Part shown: positions 10,827 to 19,138 of the stretch, one piece after another
How the letters are laid out: the number at the start of each line of letters is the position of its first letter
Numbering within the stretch: position 1 is the first letter of the stretch
Assembly: GCF_007992075.1 (NCBI RefSeq)
Contig: NZ_BJZO01000017.1
Coordinates: 1-51,962, forward strand
Direction: 5' to 3'
Length of the DNA stretch: 51,962 nucleotides
DNA from: Pararhodospirillum oryzae
Lineage (GTDB): Bacteria > Pseudomonadota > Alphaproteobacteria > Rhodospirillales > Rhodospirillaceae
Notes under the pieces: model-generated
Databases searched by the model: none
Told to the model about the DNA's origin: nothing
What the model saw: the letters and a program-made list of their open reading frames with translations, nothing else
Translations under genes and position numbers: made by a program

Positions 10827-12407
10827 TTAGTGGCGGAAGTGGCGCAGGCCGGTGAAGACCATGGCCAGGCCGGCCTCGTCGGCGGCGCGGATGACCTCGT
10901 CGTCGCGCACGCTGCCACCGGGCTGAATCACGGCGGTGGCGCCGGCCCGCGCGGCGGCCAGCAGACCGTCGGCGAAGGGGAAGAAGGCATCGGAGGCCAC
11001 GACCGAGCCCTGGGTGGCGGGCACGGCCTGGCCGGCGGCGGCGGCCGCTTCCTCGGCCTTCCACGAGGCGATGCGCGCGCTGTCCACCCGGCTCATCTGG
11101 CCGGCGCCGATGCCCACGGTGGCGCCGTCGCGCACGTAGACGATGGCGTTGGACTTGACATGCTTGCACACCTTGAAGGCGAACAAAAGGTCGGCCATTT
11201 CCCGTTCATTGGGGGCGCGGCGGGTGACGACCTTGAGGTCGGCGGCCAGCAGGTCGGCGGCGTCGCGGTCTTGCACCAGGAAGCCGCCGGCCACCGAACG
11301 CACGGTCAGCTCGGGGGTGGTGGGATCGGCGGTCACGCCGGTGAGCAGCAAGCGCAGGTTCTTCTTGGCGGCGAACACGGCCAGGGCGTCGTCATCGGCG
11401 TCGGGCGCGATCACCACTTCGGTGAAGATGCCGGTGATCGCCTCGGCGGACACGCGGTCCAGGCGGCGGTTCACGGCGACGATGCCGCCAAAGGCGCTGA
11501 CCGGATCACAGGCGAGGGCGGCCTTGTAGGCATCGACGATCGACCCCGCGCGGGCCACGCCGCAGGGGTTCGCGTGCTTGATGATGGCCACCGCCGGCTC
11601 GGTGATTTCGCACACCAGCTCGAACGCGGCGTCGGTGTCGTTGATGTTGTTGTACGACAGTTCCTTGCCCTGCACCTGGCGGGCGTTGGCCACGCCCGGG
11701 CGGGTGATGCCGTGGGCATAGAAGCCGGCCTTCTGGTGGGGGTTCTCGCCGTAGCGCAGCGACTGGCGCAGGCGGCCGGCGAAGACGATGTGACGGGGGT
11801 TTTCCTCGCCGATGCGCTCTTGGAACCAGCGCGAGATGGCGCCGTCATAGGCGCCGCAGCGGGCAAAGGCAGCCGCCGCGAGCGAGCGGCGCAGGTCGGG
11901 GGTGGTGGCGCCGTCGTTGGCGCGCATCGCGGCCATGACCGGCTCGTAGTCCTCGGGGTCGGTGATGACGGTCACGAAGGCGTGGTTCTTGGCCGCGCCC
12001 CGGATCAGCGACGGGCCGCCGATGTCGATGTTTTCCACGCATTCGTCAAAGCCGGCGCCGCGCGCCACCGTGGCCTCGAACGGGTAGAGGTTGACCACCA
12101 CCAGGTCGATGGGGGGAATGGCGTGTTCCTCCATCGCCTGCTGGTGGTCGGGGTTGTCGCGAATGCCCAGGATGCCGCCATGGATGCGCGGGTGCAGGGT
12201 CTTGACCCGCCCGTCGAGCATTTCGGGCGAGCCGGTGTAGTCGGCGACCTCGGTGACCGCAAGGCCCGCCTCCATCAGGGCGCGGGCGCTGCCGCCGGTG
12301 GAAAGAAGCTCGACACCCCGTTCGGCCAGGAAGCGGGCGAAGGGGACCAGGCCCGTCTTGTCGGAAACGCTGATCAGGGCACGGCGAACGGGAAGGGGAT
12401 GCGACAC
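10827..12407 (-). CDS. purH: Bifunctional AICAR transformylase / IMP cyclohydrolase
   Basis: Catalyses the last two steps of purine synthesis, AICAR to FAICAR to IMP. The product has 526 residues (E. coli 529). The N-terminal MGS-like cyclohydrolase domain shows [28 protein letters not shown] and [14 protein letters not shown]. The C-terminal transformylase domain shows [24 protein letters not shown] and [10 protein letters not shown]. The start is a GTG at 12405-12407 ([13 protein letters not shown]), with GAGGA about 10 nt upstream. HisHF, encoded in this window, produces AICAR, its substrate. The gene ends just before a hairpin cluster. Confidence 0.97.
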   Translation of the reverse strand: MSHPLPVRRALISVSDKTGLVPFARFLAERGVELLSTGGSARALMEAGLAVTEVADYTGSPEMLDGRVKTLHPRIHGGILGIRDNPDHQQAMEEHAIPPIDLVVVNLYPFEATVARGAGFDECVENIDIGGPSLIRGAAKNHAFVTVITDPEDYEPVMAAMRANDGATTPDLRRSLAAAAFARCGAYDGAISRWFQERIGEENPRHIVFAGRLRQSLRYGENPHQKAGFYAHGITRPGVANARQVQGKELSYNNINDTDAAFELVCEITEPAVAIIKHANPCGVARAGSIVDAYKAALACDPVSAFGGIVAVNRRLDRVSAEAITGIFTEVVIAPDADDDALAVFAAKKNLRLLLTGVTADPTTPELTVRSVAGGFLVQDRDAADLLAADLKVVTRRAPNEREMADLLFAFKVCKHVKSNAIVYVRDGATVGIGAGQMSRVDSARIASWKAEEAAAAAGQAVPATQGSVVASDAFFPFADGLLAAARAGATAVIQPGGSVRDDEVIRAADEAGLAMVFTGLRHFRH

Positions 12408-12743
12408 GGGCGGGATTCCTCGAAGCAGAAGGCCAGGGGCGAAAAGGGCCCGCCCTCCCGCACGGCGCGCGGGGCAGGGCAGGCGGAATGGAAATGCCAC
12501 CCGCCGACGGACGCGTCGATCCGCGTGGAGTCGCCGGGGGCGGGGGGAACCCGGGGGGTCAGGGAAGGAACCCGACCGCGCGCCCGGTTTCGGATGAACC
12601 AAGAGGATGAGTGTGATCGTTCCGGGGTGGGCGTGTTCGCGATTCGAAAAGGGGGGCTCCCTTTTGAAGGACATGGCTTCGGGGCGCGATCGCGAAAACG
12701 GCCCGAAGCAAGCAGAAAGCTTCCCTAGAGTACCATCGGTTCA
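12408..12743. other. Intergenic region upstream of purH
   Basis: 336 nt between the response-regulator stop and the purH start, both on the minus strand. A weak hairpin, CGGTT-CATCA-AACCG (12738-12752), overlaps the regulator's 3' end. I found no riboswitch, convincing promoter or small gene. Confidence 0.4.
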
Positions 12744-13535
12744 TCAAACCGGCAAGGCAGGGCTGACGCTCAGTCGATAGCCGCCCTCGGTTGTGAGCAG
12801 GACCGACTCCTGGGCCGGGTCGGGATCGAGCTTGCGGCGCAGGCGGTAGACGTGGGTTTCCAGGGTATGGGTATCCACCGCGCTGCCATAATCCCATACC
12901 TCGTGAAGCAGGGCTTCCCGGCTCGCGCCCGTGTCGCCATGGCGGCACAAGGCGGCAAGCAGGGCGCTTTCCTTGTCGGTCAGGCGGATCCGGGCGCCGT
13001 CGGCGCGCCCGATCAGCATCCGCTCGTCGGGGTGAAACCAGAACGCGCCCACGGGCAGGGGGGGGGAGGTCCGCGCCGGCGCGCACGGGCGCAAGGCGGC
13101 AAGCCGCGCCAGCAGCTCGGCCAGGCGGACCGGCTTGGTCATGACCTCGCCCTCCTCGGGGGCGTCGGCGGGGAGGGCGTCGTCAGGGGAGACGGTTCCG
13201 GGCGCGACCAGGCGCAGGGCGGGGGCCCGCATCCCGGCCTCGCGCAGGGCGGCCAGGGTGGCGCGGCCCGTGGGGTCGGGCGCGGTTGCGTCGATGACGA
13301 CCAGGTCGGGCACCACGAAGCCGGGCGGCCAGGGACCAGGTGGCCAGGGACCGGGTCCGGTCCGGTCGGGGGAGGGGGCCTCCAGGGCTTCGTCCGAGGG
13401 AGGCAGAAGGGCTTCGGCGGCCGAGGCGGCCTCGTGGACAACCGCGAACGATCCCCCCGCGCGCAGCGACTCGGCCAGCGCCCCGCGCAGCAAGGCATCG
13501 GCACCGATCAGCAGCAGGGCCTTTCCCGACGACAT
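12744..13535 (-). CDS. OmpR/PhoB-type response regulator with degenerate receiver
   Basis: A 263-residue two-domain regulator. In the N-terminal receiver, the phosphoacceptor-like Asp sits in LVVIDATAPD and the conserved Lys in VMTKPVRLAELL. The acidic pair normally at the end of strand beta1 is replaced by LLIGADALLR, which leaves a single acid. The receiver also carries an inserted Pro-rich loop, GPGPWPPGPWPPG, from a 15-bp duplication at 13327-13356. The C-terminal winged helix is canonical: IRLTDKESALLAALCRHGDT, then VDTHTLETHVYRLRRKLDPD and TTEGGYRL. It is an orphan here, with no adjacent kinase, and diverges from ribA. Phosphorylation-independent function is possible. Confidence 0.85.
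   Translation of the reverse strand: MSSGKALLLIGADALLRGALAESLRAGGSFAVVHEAASAAEALLPPSDEALEAPSPDRTGPGPWPPGPWPPGFVVPDLVVIDATAPDPTGRATLAALREAGMRAPALRLVAPGTVSPDDALPADAPEEGEVMTKPVRLAELLARLAALRPCAPARTSPPLPVGAFWFHPDERMLIGRADGARIRLTDKESALLAALCRHGDTGASREALLHEVWDYGSAVDTHTLETHVYRLRRKLDPDPAQESVLLTTEGGYRLSVSPALPV
13327..13356 (-). repeat. 15-bp x2 tandem repeat in the response regulator
   Basis: GGCCAGGGACCAGGT (13327-13341) and GGCCAGGGACCGGGT (13342-13356). In frame, they encode duplicated GPWPP blocks inside the receiver domain. Confidence 0.9.
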
Positions 13536-13664
13536 GAATGAGACTCTCCCCTTTCGGATCCGCGCCCGACAGGAATATCATCCCCGTTCTTTCTTTGGTA
13601 TCAGGAGAGCGGCCCGGCCTGTGCCGACGTCGCCCTGATCTCCCGGACCCGCTGGATTGACCCT

Positions 13665-14849
13665 GTGACCGACGCGCCTTTTTCCCTGACCGACCTTCCC
13701 TTTTCCGCCGTGCCTGGAGCGATGACCGCCGACGAGGCCCGCGACGGCGCCTTGCTGTTCCGGGTGGCGCGCGCGCTGGCCGAGACCCGGCTGGGGGTGC
13801 CCGTGCTGGTGCGCGGGGCCAACCCCGCCCTTGAACCCACCGCCGTGGCCATGGTTCCGGCCGAGTCGATCAGCGACGCGGCCCTGGCGGCCCTGGCCGC
13901 GCTGGGAACCGGGGAGCCCGTGCGCGTGGTGCTGACCGGGCGACGGGCCGCCGTGCTGGGGCTGATCGGCCCCGACCAGCCGCCGCTGGCGGTGGCCGTG
14001 ACCCTGGCCACCGCGCCCGATCGCGCCCGGATTGCCCGCCTGGCCGACCCGTGCCTGGACCTGGAAGGCCCCCTGCCCGCCCTCGCCAGTGTCGAGCCGC
14101 TGCCGGCCGACTCGGCGGCCGGGGCTGCCGTGCTGCTGGCCAAGCTGGCCCGCCTGTTGCCCGCCGCCGTGATCTGCCCGGTGGCCTGGGACCGGCTGGG
14201 CGACGGGCGTCCGCTGGCGGTCGAGGGTGCCGACGTGGCCGAATACCAGCTGGCGGCGGCGCGCTCGCTGCGCCAGGTGGGCGAGGCGCGGGTGCCCCTG
14301 GCCGGCGCCGAGGATACCCGGATCCTGGCCTTCCGGCCCGCCGATGGCGGCACCGAGCACGTGGCCATCGTGGTGGGCACCTTGGACCCGTCGCGGCCGG
14401 TGCTGGCCCGCCTGCACTCCGAATGTTTCACGGGGGACCTGCTGGGGTCGCTGCGCTGTGACTGCGGCGACCAGCTGCGCGGCGCGATCGAGGCCATCGC
14501 CGCCCAGGGCAGCGGCGTGCTGCTCTACCTGGCCCAGGAAGGCCGGGGGATTGGCCTGGTCAACAAGCTGCGGGCCTATCAGTTGCAAGACCAGGGGTTC
14601 GATACCCTGGACGCCAACGGGCAGCTGGGCTTCGACGACGACGAGCGCATTTACCTGCCGGCGGCGCGCATCTTGTCGCAGCTGGGCATCACCCAGGTCC
14701 GGCTGCTGACCAACAATCCCTTGAAGGTGGAAGCGCTGTCGCGCCATGGGGTTGATGTGGTGGAACGGGTGCCGCACATCTACGCGCCCAATCCCCATAA
14801 CCGGCGCTATCTGGAAACCAAGGCCCGGCGCGGCGGTCATCTTTTCTGA
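13665..14849 (+). CDS. ribA: GTP cyclohydrolase II with degenerate RibB-like N-terminus
   Basis: First committed step of riboflavin synthesis, GTP to 2,5-diamino-6-ribosylamino-pyrimidinone phosphate. The C-terminal half (about residues 200-394) has the zinc site HSECFTGDLLGSLRCDCGDQL, the YLAQEGRGIGLVNKLRAYQLQ active-site region and RLLTNNPLKVEAL. The N-terminal 190 residues resemble in position the DHBP synthase domain of RibBA fusions, but I cannot see its acidic metal-binding motifs, so it is probably catalytically dead. The start is a GTG at 13665 (VTDAPFSL) with only a weak GGAT-type site. It diverges from the response regulator. I see no FMN riboswitch fold upstream. Confidence 0.92.
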   Translation: MTDAPFSLTDLPFSAVPGAMTADEARDGALLFRVARALAETRLGVPVLVRGANPALEPTAVAMVPAESISDAALAALAALGTGEPVRVVLTGRRAAVLGLIGPDQPPLAVAVTLATAPDRARIARLADPCLDLEGPLPALASVEPLPADSAAGAAVLLAKLARLLPAAVICPVAWDRLGDGRPLAVEGADVAEYQLAAARSLRQVGEARVPLAGAEDTRILAFRPADGGTEHVAIVVGTLDPSRPVLARLHSECFTGDLLGSLRCDCGDQLRGAIEAIAAQGSGVLLYLAQEGRGIGLVNKLRAYQLQDQGFDTLDANGQLGFDDDERIYLPAARILSQLGITQVRLLTNNPLKVEALSRHGVDVVERVPHIYAPNPHNRRYLETKARRGGHLF

Positions 14850-14910
14850 ACGCCTTCGGGTCCAGGATAGGCGGACCGGGCAGCCGATTCCGGGGCACCG
14901 GGCAGAAAGT

Positions 14911-14950
14911 TCCGCTTGGGGGGCGATCCCCCCCGTTCCCGGAAAGCGGA
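14911..14950 (+). terminator. Nested hairpin after ribA
   Basis: Outer arms TCCGCTT (14911-14917) and AAGCGGA (14944-14950) enclose the inner stem GGGGGG-CGAT-CCCCCC (14918-14933). It sits 60 nt after ribA and lacks a U-run. Confidence 0.5.
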
Positions 14951-14981
14951 GTCTGGCCAAGGGGTTGTCCGGCCTTGGCTG

Positions 14982-15010
14982 TTGGCGTTGGCACGGTTTT
15001 TGATTATGAT
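14982..15010 (+). promoter_or_regulatory. Sigma-70-type promoter for the 15083 gene
   Basis: -35 TTGGCG (14982-14987), a 17-bp spacer and -10 TATGAT (15005-15010). It predicts transcription starting near 15017 and a leader of about 65 nt. Confidence 0.6.
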
Positions 15011-15082
15011 TCCTGGTGACTCTCACGCTTCGTGACCGTCCGGCACCCTCCCTGCCCGTCCTTACCCGCACGAGGGACTCCC

Positions 15083-16804
15083 ATGGCCGTCGACACTTCC
15101 GCCGCCCTCCCGGCTTCCACTGCGTCGGCCGCTTCCCCGTCGGCCGCCTCCACCGATGGCTATCGGATCGAAGGCGACAAGGTCATCAACGACGATTTCC
15201 TGAGCGATCTGTCGTTTTGGGATTTGCTTGATGTCGTCAATCCCCTGCAACACATCCCCCTGGTGGGCAATGTTTACCGTCACCTGACCGGCGACGAGCT
15301 GAAATCCGGCCCGCGTCTGGCCGGGGGATTCCTGTTTGGCGGTCCGTTCGGGCTGGCGGGCGCGGCCATCAACGTCGTGGCGGAAAAAGCCACGGGCGAG
15401 GACCTGGGCGACCATCTGATCGCGGCCGTGATTGGCGAGGACGACAAACCCCAGGCCACCGCCTCCGCCGGACAACCGGCCGCGTCGCCGGCGGCCTCCT
15501 CGGGGCCGGTCAATCTGTTGACGGCGGCGTGGGCCCAGGGGGGCGCGGCCAGCGCCGCCGGCGCGGGGGGCGGTGCCCCGGGTGCCGCCGGAACGGCCGC
15601 CGTGGTGGCCCGGGGCGTTGACCCGGTCAATCCCCCGCTGGGCTACGACGCCCTCACGCCGCCGGGGGTGGCTCCGGCGGCGGCCTCCCCTGCCCCGGCT
15701 TCGGGTAGTGGAACGGGCGGCCCGCCGCCCCAGATCGATGTGATCATACCGCAGCAGCAGGCCCGGGCCTCGGGCTCCGCCCCCTCTGTCGCGCCCTTGG
15801 GCTACGATGCCCTGGCCCAGGCCACCCAGGAAAGCACGGGGGCGACCCTGGCCGCCCTGTCGGCGGGCCAGGGCTCGGGCCTGGCCCCGCAACTGGCCTC
15901 GGCCACCGTGCCGGCACCGGCTTCCGGCGAAGCCGCCCACGCCAGCACGGCCGCCGCCTCGCACGCCCTGCCCTCGTCCGCTTCCCATGCTTCCCGGGCT
16001 GCCCATGCCCAGGGGGCGCAGGGAATGAGCCTGTCCGATTACCAGAGCCGGGCCGGCCGCACCGGGCCGGTGGTCCATAACCTGGGCGGGCGGCCGCTGC
16101 CGTCGGTGCCCCCGGGCGCTTCGGCGGCGTCTTCCGCTTCGTCGGGCGCTTCGTCGGGCGCTTCGTTGTCTTCCGCTTCGGCCGCGCCGCAACTGGCCGC
16201 CGCCGCCCCGGCGCCCTCGTCGGCGCCCTCGGGCCTCACCGATGGCATGACCGCGCGCCAGCTCCTGGAAATGCGCCTGGACCATGCCGGGGCGGCCGCG
16301 ACCCCGGAACCCGCCGTGGATCCGGCGACCGTGCCTTTGGGCGAGAATGCCTTGCAGACCATGACCGTGGCCTCGGCTCCGTCGGGCTTCATGGCGCCGC
16401 CCGCGTCGTCGTCCACCGGCACCTTCCAGGCCGCTGCCCGCACCGAGGCGCGCCAGCCGGCGCTGGCCCAGCGCGCTGCCCTTCCGGCCGGTGCCCCGCT
16501 CGCGCCGTTGCCCGCCGTGGGGGGAGAGGAAACGGCCCGCGTCTCGACGCCACCGGTCGAGGAGGCCATGCCGGCCGACTCCGCTCCGGCTCCGGCACCC
16601 GCCAGCGCCGCCTCCGGGGAACAGGCGTCCCCCGCTCCGGACGCGTCGCCCTCCCCCTTGGGCGAAGCCCCGGCGCCGTCCACGCCCGAAGCCACCGGAA
16701 CCAACGATCAGGGTTGGTACATGGAGCGGATGCTTCGGAACCTGGAAAAATACGAAAAGGCACGCGGCGCGATCCCCCTGGGCGGAACCCGCATCAATGC
16801 CTGA
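15083..16804 (+). CDS. Large Ala/Pro/Ser-rich protein of unknown function
   Basis: A 573-residue protein I do not recognise. There is no signal peptide at the N-terminus. A compact, plausibly folded region at about residues 30-115 (YRIEGDKVINDDFLSDLSFW, NPLQHIPLVGNVYRHLTGDE, then a glycine-rich hydrophobic segment GGFLFGGPFGLAGAAINVV) could associate with membrane. It is followed by some 400 residues of low-complexity Ala/Pro/Ser/Gly sequence with spaced motifs PLGYDAL (twice) and PLGENAL, and a charged C-terminal tail WYMERMLRNLEKYEKARGAI. The ATG at 15083 follows GAGGGA, and a good promoter lies 70-100 nt upstream. Codon use is like its neighbours. Next downstream is an L,D-transpeptidase, which suggests but does not prove an envelope role. 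Confidence 0.75.
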   Translation: MAVDTSAALPASTASAASPSAASTDGYRIEGDKVINDDFLSDLSFWDLLDVVNPLQHIPLVGNVYRHLTGDELKSGPRLAGGFLFGGPFGLAGAAINVVAEKATGEDLGDHLIAAVIGEDDKPQATASAGQPAASPAASSGPVNLLTAAWAQGGAASAAGAGGGAPGAAGTAAVVARGVDPVNPPLGYDALTPPGVAPAAASPAPASGSGTGGPPPQIDVIIPQQQARASGSAPSVAPLGYDALAQATQESTGATLAALSAGQGSGLAPQLASATVPAPASGEAAHASTAAASHALPSSASHASRAAHAQGAQGMSLSDYQSRAGRTGPVVHNLGGRPLPSVPPGASAASSASSGASSGASLSSASAAPQLAAAAPAPSSAPSGLTDGMTARQLLEMRLDHAGAAATPEPAVDPATVPLGENALQTMTVASAPSGFMAPPASSSTGTFQAAARTEARQPALAQRAALPAGAPLAPLPAVGGEETARVSTPPVEEAMPADSAPAPAPASAASGEQASPAPDASPSPLGEAPAPSTPEATGTNDQGWYMERMLRNLEKYEKARGAIPLGGTRINA

Positions 16805-16957
16805 ATAGCCGGCCTCTTGCCTCTTTCCGATCCATGAAAGAGAACGAATGGGATCCCGGCCATCGTCCGGATTGGGCATGGGCGCACGTCCGCCGACGGC
16901 GGGCCGCTTGTTCGATCCCATGTCGGAACAAAAGCCACGTGTCCTTGAGGGGGGGTG

Positions 16958-17521
16958 ATGTCGGTCTGGAATATTCCGGGTGCGGATGAAAATCCCGCCG
17001 GCGCGCGGCCACCGGTCGCGCGGATCGTGGTCACCCCCGACGGAAACCTTCGGGCGGGGACCTGGACGGCCCCGGCGCGGTTGGGGCGATCGGGCGTGAA
17101 GCAGGACAAGGTTGAAGGCGACGGGGCCACCCCGGCGGGGGTGTTTGCCCTGCGCTGGGTGTTCTATCGCCCGGACCGGGAAACGGCGCCGCTCACGGGG
17201 CTGCCGGTACGGGCCCTGACGCCCACCCTGGGCTGGTGCGACGATCCCGCCGACCCGGCCTATAACCGCGAGGTCACGCTCCCCTACCCGGCCAGCGCGG
17301 AATCGATGTGGCGCGACGATGGCCTTTATGACCTGGGGGTGGTGCTGGGCCACAACGACGATCCCGTGGTGCCGGGAGCCGGCAGTGCCGTGTTCTTGCA
17401 CGTCGCCGACCCCGGGGGGCGCCCCACCGCCGGGTGCGTGGCCCTGGCCCTGGCCGACCTGCGCGCCCTCCTCGCCGTGTGCGGGCCGGCCACGGTGCTG
17501 GAGATCCGGGCCGGCGCCTGA
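16958..17521 (+). CDS. L,D-transpeptidase (YkuD family)
   Basis: A 187-residue protein with a YkuD catalytic domain: the active-site motif VFLHVADPGGRPTAGCVAL carries the conserved His, Gly and nucleophile Cys, and LGVVLGHNDDPVVPG precedes it. These enzymes cross-link peptidoglycan or attach proteins to it. No signal peptide is obvious (MSVWNIPGADENPAGARPPV), which is unusual for a periplasmic enzyme; some short alphaproteobacterial homologues share this. The ATG at 16958 has TTGAGGGGG upstream; a GTG at 16955 is adjacent. It converges on yggS with 17 nt between stops. Confidence 0.88.
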   Translation: MSVWNIPGADENPAGARPPVARIVVTPDGNLRAGTWTAPARLGRSGVKQDKVEGDGATPAGVFALRWVFYRPDRETAPLTGLPVRALTPTLGWCDDPADPAYNREVTLPYPASAESMWRDDGLYDLGVVLGHNDDPVVPGAGSAVFLHVADPGGRPTAGCVALALADLRALLAVCGPATVLEIRAGA

Positions 17522-17538
17522 GGGAAGCAAGGAGGCGT

Positions 17539-18252
17539 TCAGGGCTTGGGGCGGCTGCCAAACAAGGCGGTGCCCAGGCGCACGTGGGTGGCGCCAAAGG
17601 TGATGGCCACGGGGAAATCGGCGCTCATGCCCATGCTGAGCACCGGCAGGTCGTGGCGTCGGGCGATTTCGCGCAGCAGGGCGAAGTGCGGGGCCGGCTC
17701 CTCGTCCACCGGGGGCACGCACATCAGCCCTTCCACCCGCAGGCCCCAGGTTTCCCGGGCCTGGCGCAGGAAATCGTCGGCCTCGCGGGGCGGGATTCCG
17801 GCCTTTTGCGGTTCCTCGCCGGTGTTGACCTGGATCAGAACGGGCAGGATCCTGCCCTGGCGGGCCATCTCGGCGGCCAGGGCCTCGGCAAGGCGCGGAC
17901 GGTCCACGCTGTCGATGGCGTCGAACAGGGCCACGGCCTCGCGGACCTTGTTGGTTTGCAAGGGCCCGATCAGGCGCAACTGGATATCGGGAAAGCGCTC
18001 GCGCAGGGCGGGCCACTTGGTGGCGGCTTCCTGCACCCGGTTTTCGCCGAACACCCGCTGCCCGGCTTCCAGGGCGGGGATCAGGGCCTCGGCGGGCTGG
18101 GTCTTGCTGACGGCGACCAGGGTCACGCCGGCCGGATCGCGTTCGACCGCGCGGCAGGCATCGGCCAGGGCGGCGCGGGCCTCGCTCAGGCGTTGGGCCG
18201 CGTCGACCAGGGAAGAGGAGTCGGGCAGGGAAGAGGAGTCGGGATGGGTCAT
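17539..18252 (-). CDS. yggS: YggS-family pyridoxal phosphate homeostasis protein
   Basis: PLP-binding alanine-racemase-fold barrel (PLPBP/YggS) that buffers PLP and amino-acid pools. The product has 237 residues. The PLP lysine is in LVAVSKTQP; GENRVQEA, LIGPLQTNK, IQVNTGEEPQKAG, SMGMSADFPVAI and VRLGTALFG are family signatures. The N-terminus DSSSLPDSSSL comes from an 18-bp tandem duplication (18209-18244), just after the ATG at 18250-18252. It is divergent from the ThiE-like gene 84 nt away. Confidence 0.94.
   Translation of the reverse strand: MTHPDSSSLPDSSSLVDAAQRLSEARAALADACRAVERDPAGVTLVAVSKTQPAEALIPALEAGQRVFGENRVQEAATKWPALRERFPDIQLRLIGPLQTNKVREAVALFDAIDSVDRPRLAEALAAEMARQGRILPVLIQVNTGEEPQKAGIPPREADDFLRQARETWGLRVEGLMCVPPVDEEPAPHFALLREIARRHDLPVLSMGMSADFPVAITFGATHVRLGTALFGSRPKP
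18209..18244 (-). repeat. 18-bp x2 tandem repeat in yggS
   Basis: AGGGAAGAGGAGTCGGGC (18209-18226) is repeated at 18227-18244 with one change at its last base. It is in frame and encodes DSSSLP/DSSSL at the YggS N-terminus. Confidence 0.9.
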
Positions 18253-18336
18253 GACGGCAAAGTCCAGGCAGGGGTCCGGCGGGGCGGGCACCAAGGACCA
18301 CGGAAAGGGGATCCCCAGGAGTAGGAGGACCCGGGC

Positions 18337-19023
18337 GTGATCGCAAGTCTTGCGTCCCAGGCCCGGCGCCTGGCGCGTGCGCTGCGGGGCAAGGGGTCGG
18401 CCAGGAGGACCCCGGGGGCCGCGCAGGGCCGGCCCGTGGCGGCGGTGCTGCTGAGCGACCCCAGGCGGCTCCCCGATCCGACCGCGTGCCTGGATGCCCT
18501 GCCCCGGGGGGGCCTGGTGGTGGTGCGCGCCCATGGCCTGCCAGCCGCCGAGGGCGTGGCGCTCGCGGTCCGGCTCGGGCGGCGGGCGCGGCGCCTGGGC
18601 CTGCGGGTGGCGCTGGCGGCGAGCGGGCCGTGGCCCCCCCTGCCCCGGGGCCTGGACGGGGTGCACCTGCCCGAGGGGGTGGCGCGCCGGGTTCCCCTGG
18701 CGCGGGTCTTGTTGTGGCGTCGGGCCGGGGCCGGCCGGATCCTGTGCTGCGCGGCGCACGGGGCGGCGGGCCTCGCCCGGGCGCGAGCCTTGAAAGCGTC
18801 GGTGGTGATGCTCTCGCCGGTGTTTCCAACCCGAAGCCATCCCGGGGCGCCGGGCCTGGGGCCGCTGCGCGCGGCGTTGCTGGCGGCGGGGGGAAGGAAG
18901 CGGCCCGGGCCGCGCGTGATGGCTCTTGGGGGCGTGAACACACGCACCGCCCGGCGCCTGCCCCCGGGCGCCCTGGGCGGGGTGGCGGCGATCGAGGGCT
19001 GGGCCGAGGGGGAGCGCGCGTGA
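18337..19023 (+). CDS. Thiamine-phosphate-synthase-like (ThiE/TenI) protein
   Basis: A 228-residue TIM-barrel protein related to ThiE/TenI. It keeps the late motifs (VVMLSPVFPTRSHPGAPGLG, then PRVMALGGVNTRTARRL) but not the classical substrate motifs: VVRAHG stands where QLREK is usual, and DGVHLPEG where GVHLGQ-D is usual. It is probably a degenerate paralogue rather than the main thiamine phosphate synthase. The start GTG at 18337 has TAGGAGGA 7 nt upstream. A 16-bp palindrome follows the gene at 19076-19091. Confidence 0.75.
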   Translation: MIASLASQARRLARALRGKGSARRTPGAAQGRPVAAVLLSDPRRLPDPTACLDALPRGGLVVVRAHGLPAAEGVALAVRLGRRARRLGLRVALAASGPWPPLPRGLDGVHLPEGVARRVPLARVLLWRRAGAGRILCCAAHGAAGLARARALKASVVMLSPVFPTRSHPGAPGLGPLRAALLAAGGRKRPGPRVMALGGVNTRTARRLPPGALGGVAAIEGWAEGERA

Positions 19024-19075
19024 CGGGGATGGAAAATCTTGACAGCCCCCGGTATGGTTGGCCTCCCATAGCGGG

Positions 19076-19091
19076 GCCCGGCATGCCGGGC
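19076..19091. repeat. Perfect 16-bp palindrome
   Basis: GCCCGGCATGCCGGGC, between the ThiE-like gene and the DUF3576 lipoprotein gene. It could be an RNA hairpin or a dyad binding site; nothing distinguishes the two. Confidence 0.5.
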
Positions 19092-19138
19092 GGTCTCCGC
19101 GCGTCGTCCATAGACAGGCTGGTAGGGTAGGCTCACCC

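Noticed and set aside
13540-13664. FMN riboswitch before ribA
   Set aside because: The leader is short and lacks the conserved RFN core.
19038-19043. TTGACA before the DUF3576 gene
   Set aside because: No acceptable -10 at 15-19 bp; it overlaps the end of the preceding gene region.
15062-19111. Very long minus-strand open frame (1349 codons)
   Set aside because: It runs antisense to four clear plus-strand genes and through yggS in another frame. It is low-complexity Arg/Gly/Pro/Ala, as expected of GC-rich shadow frames.
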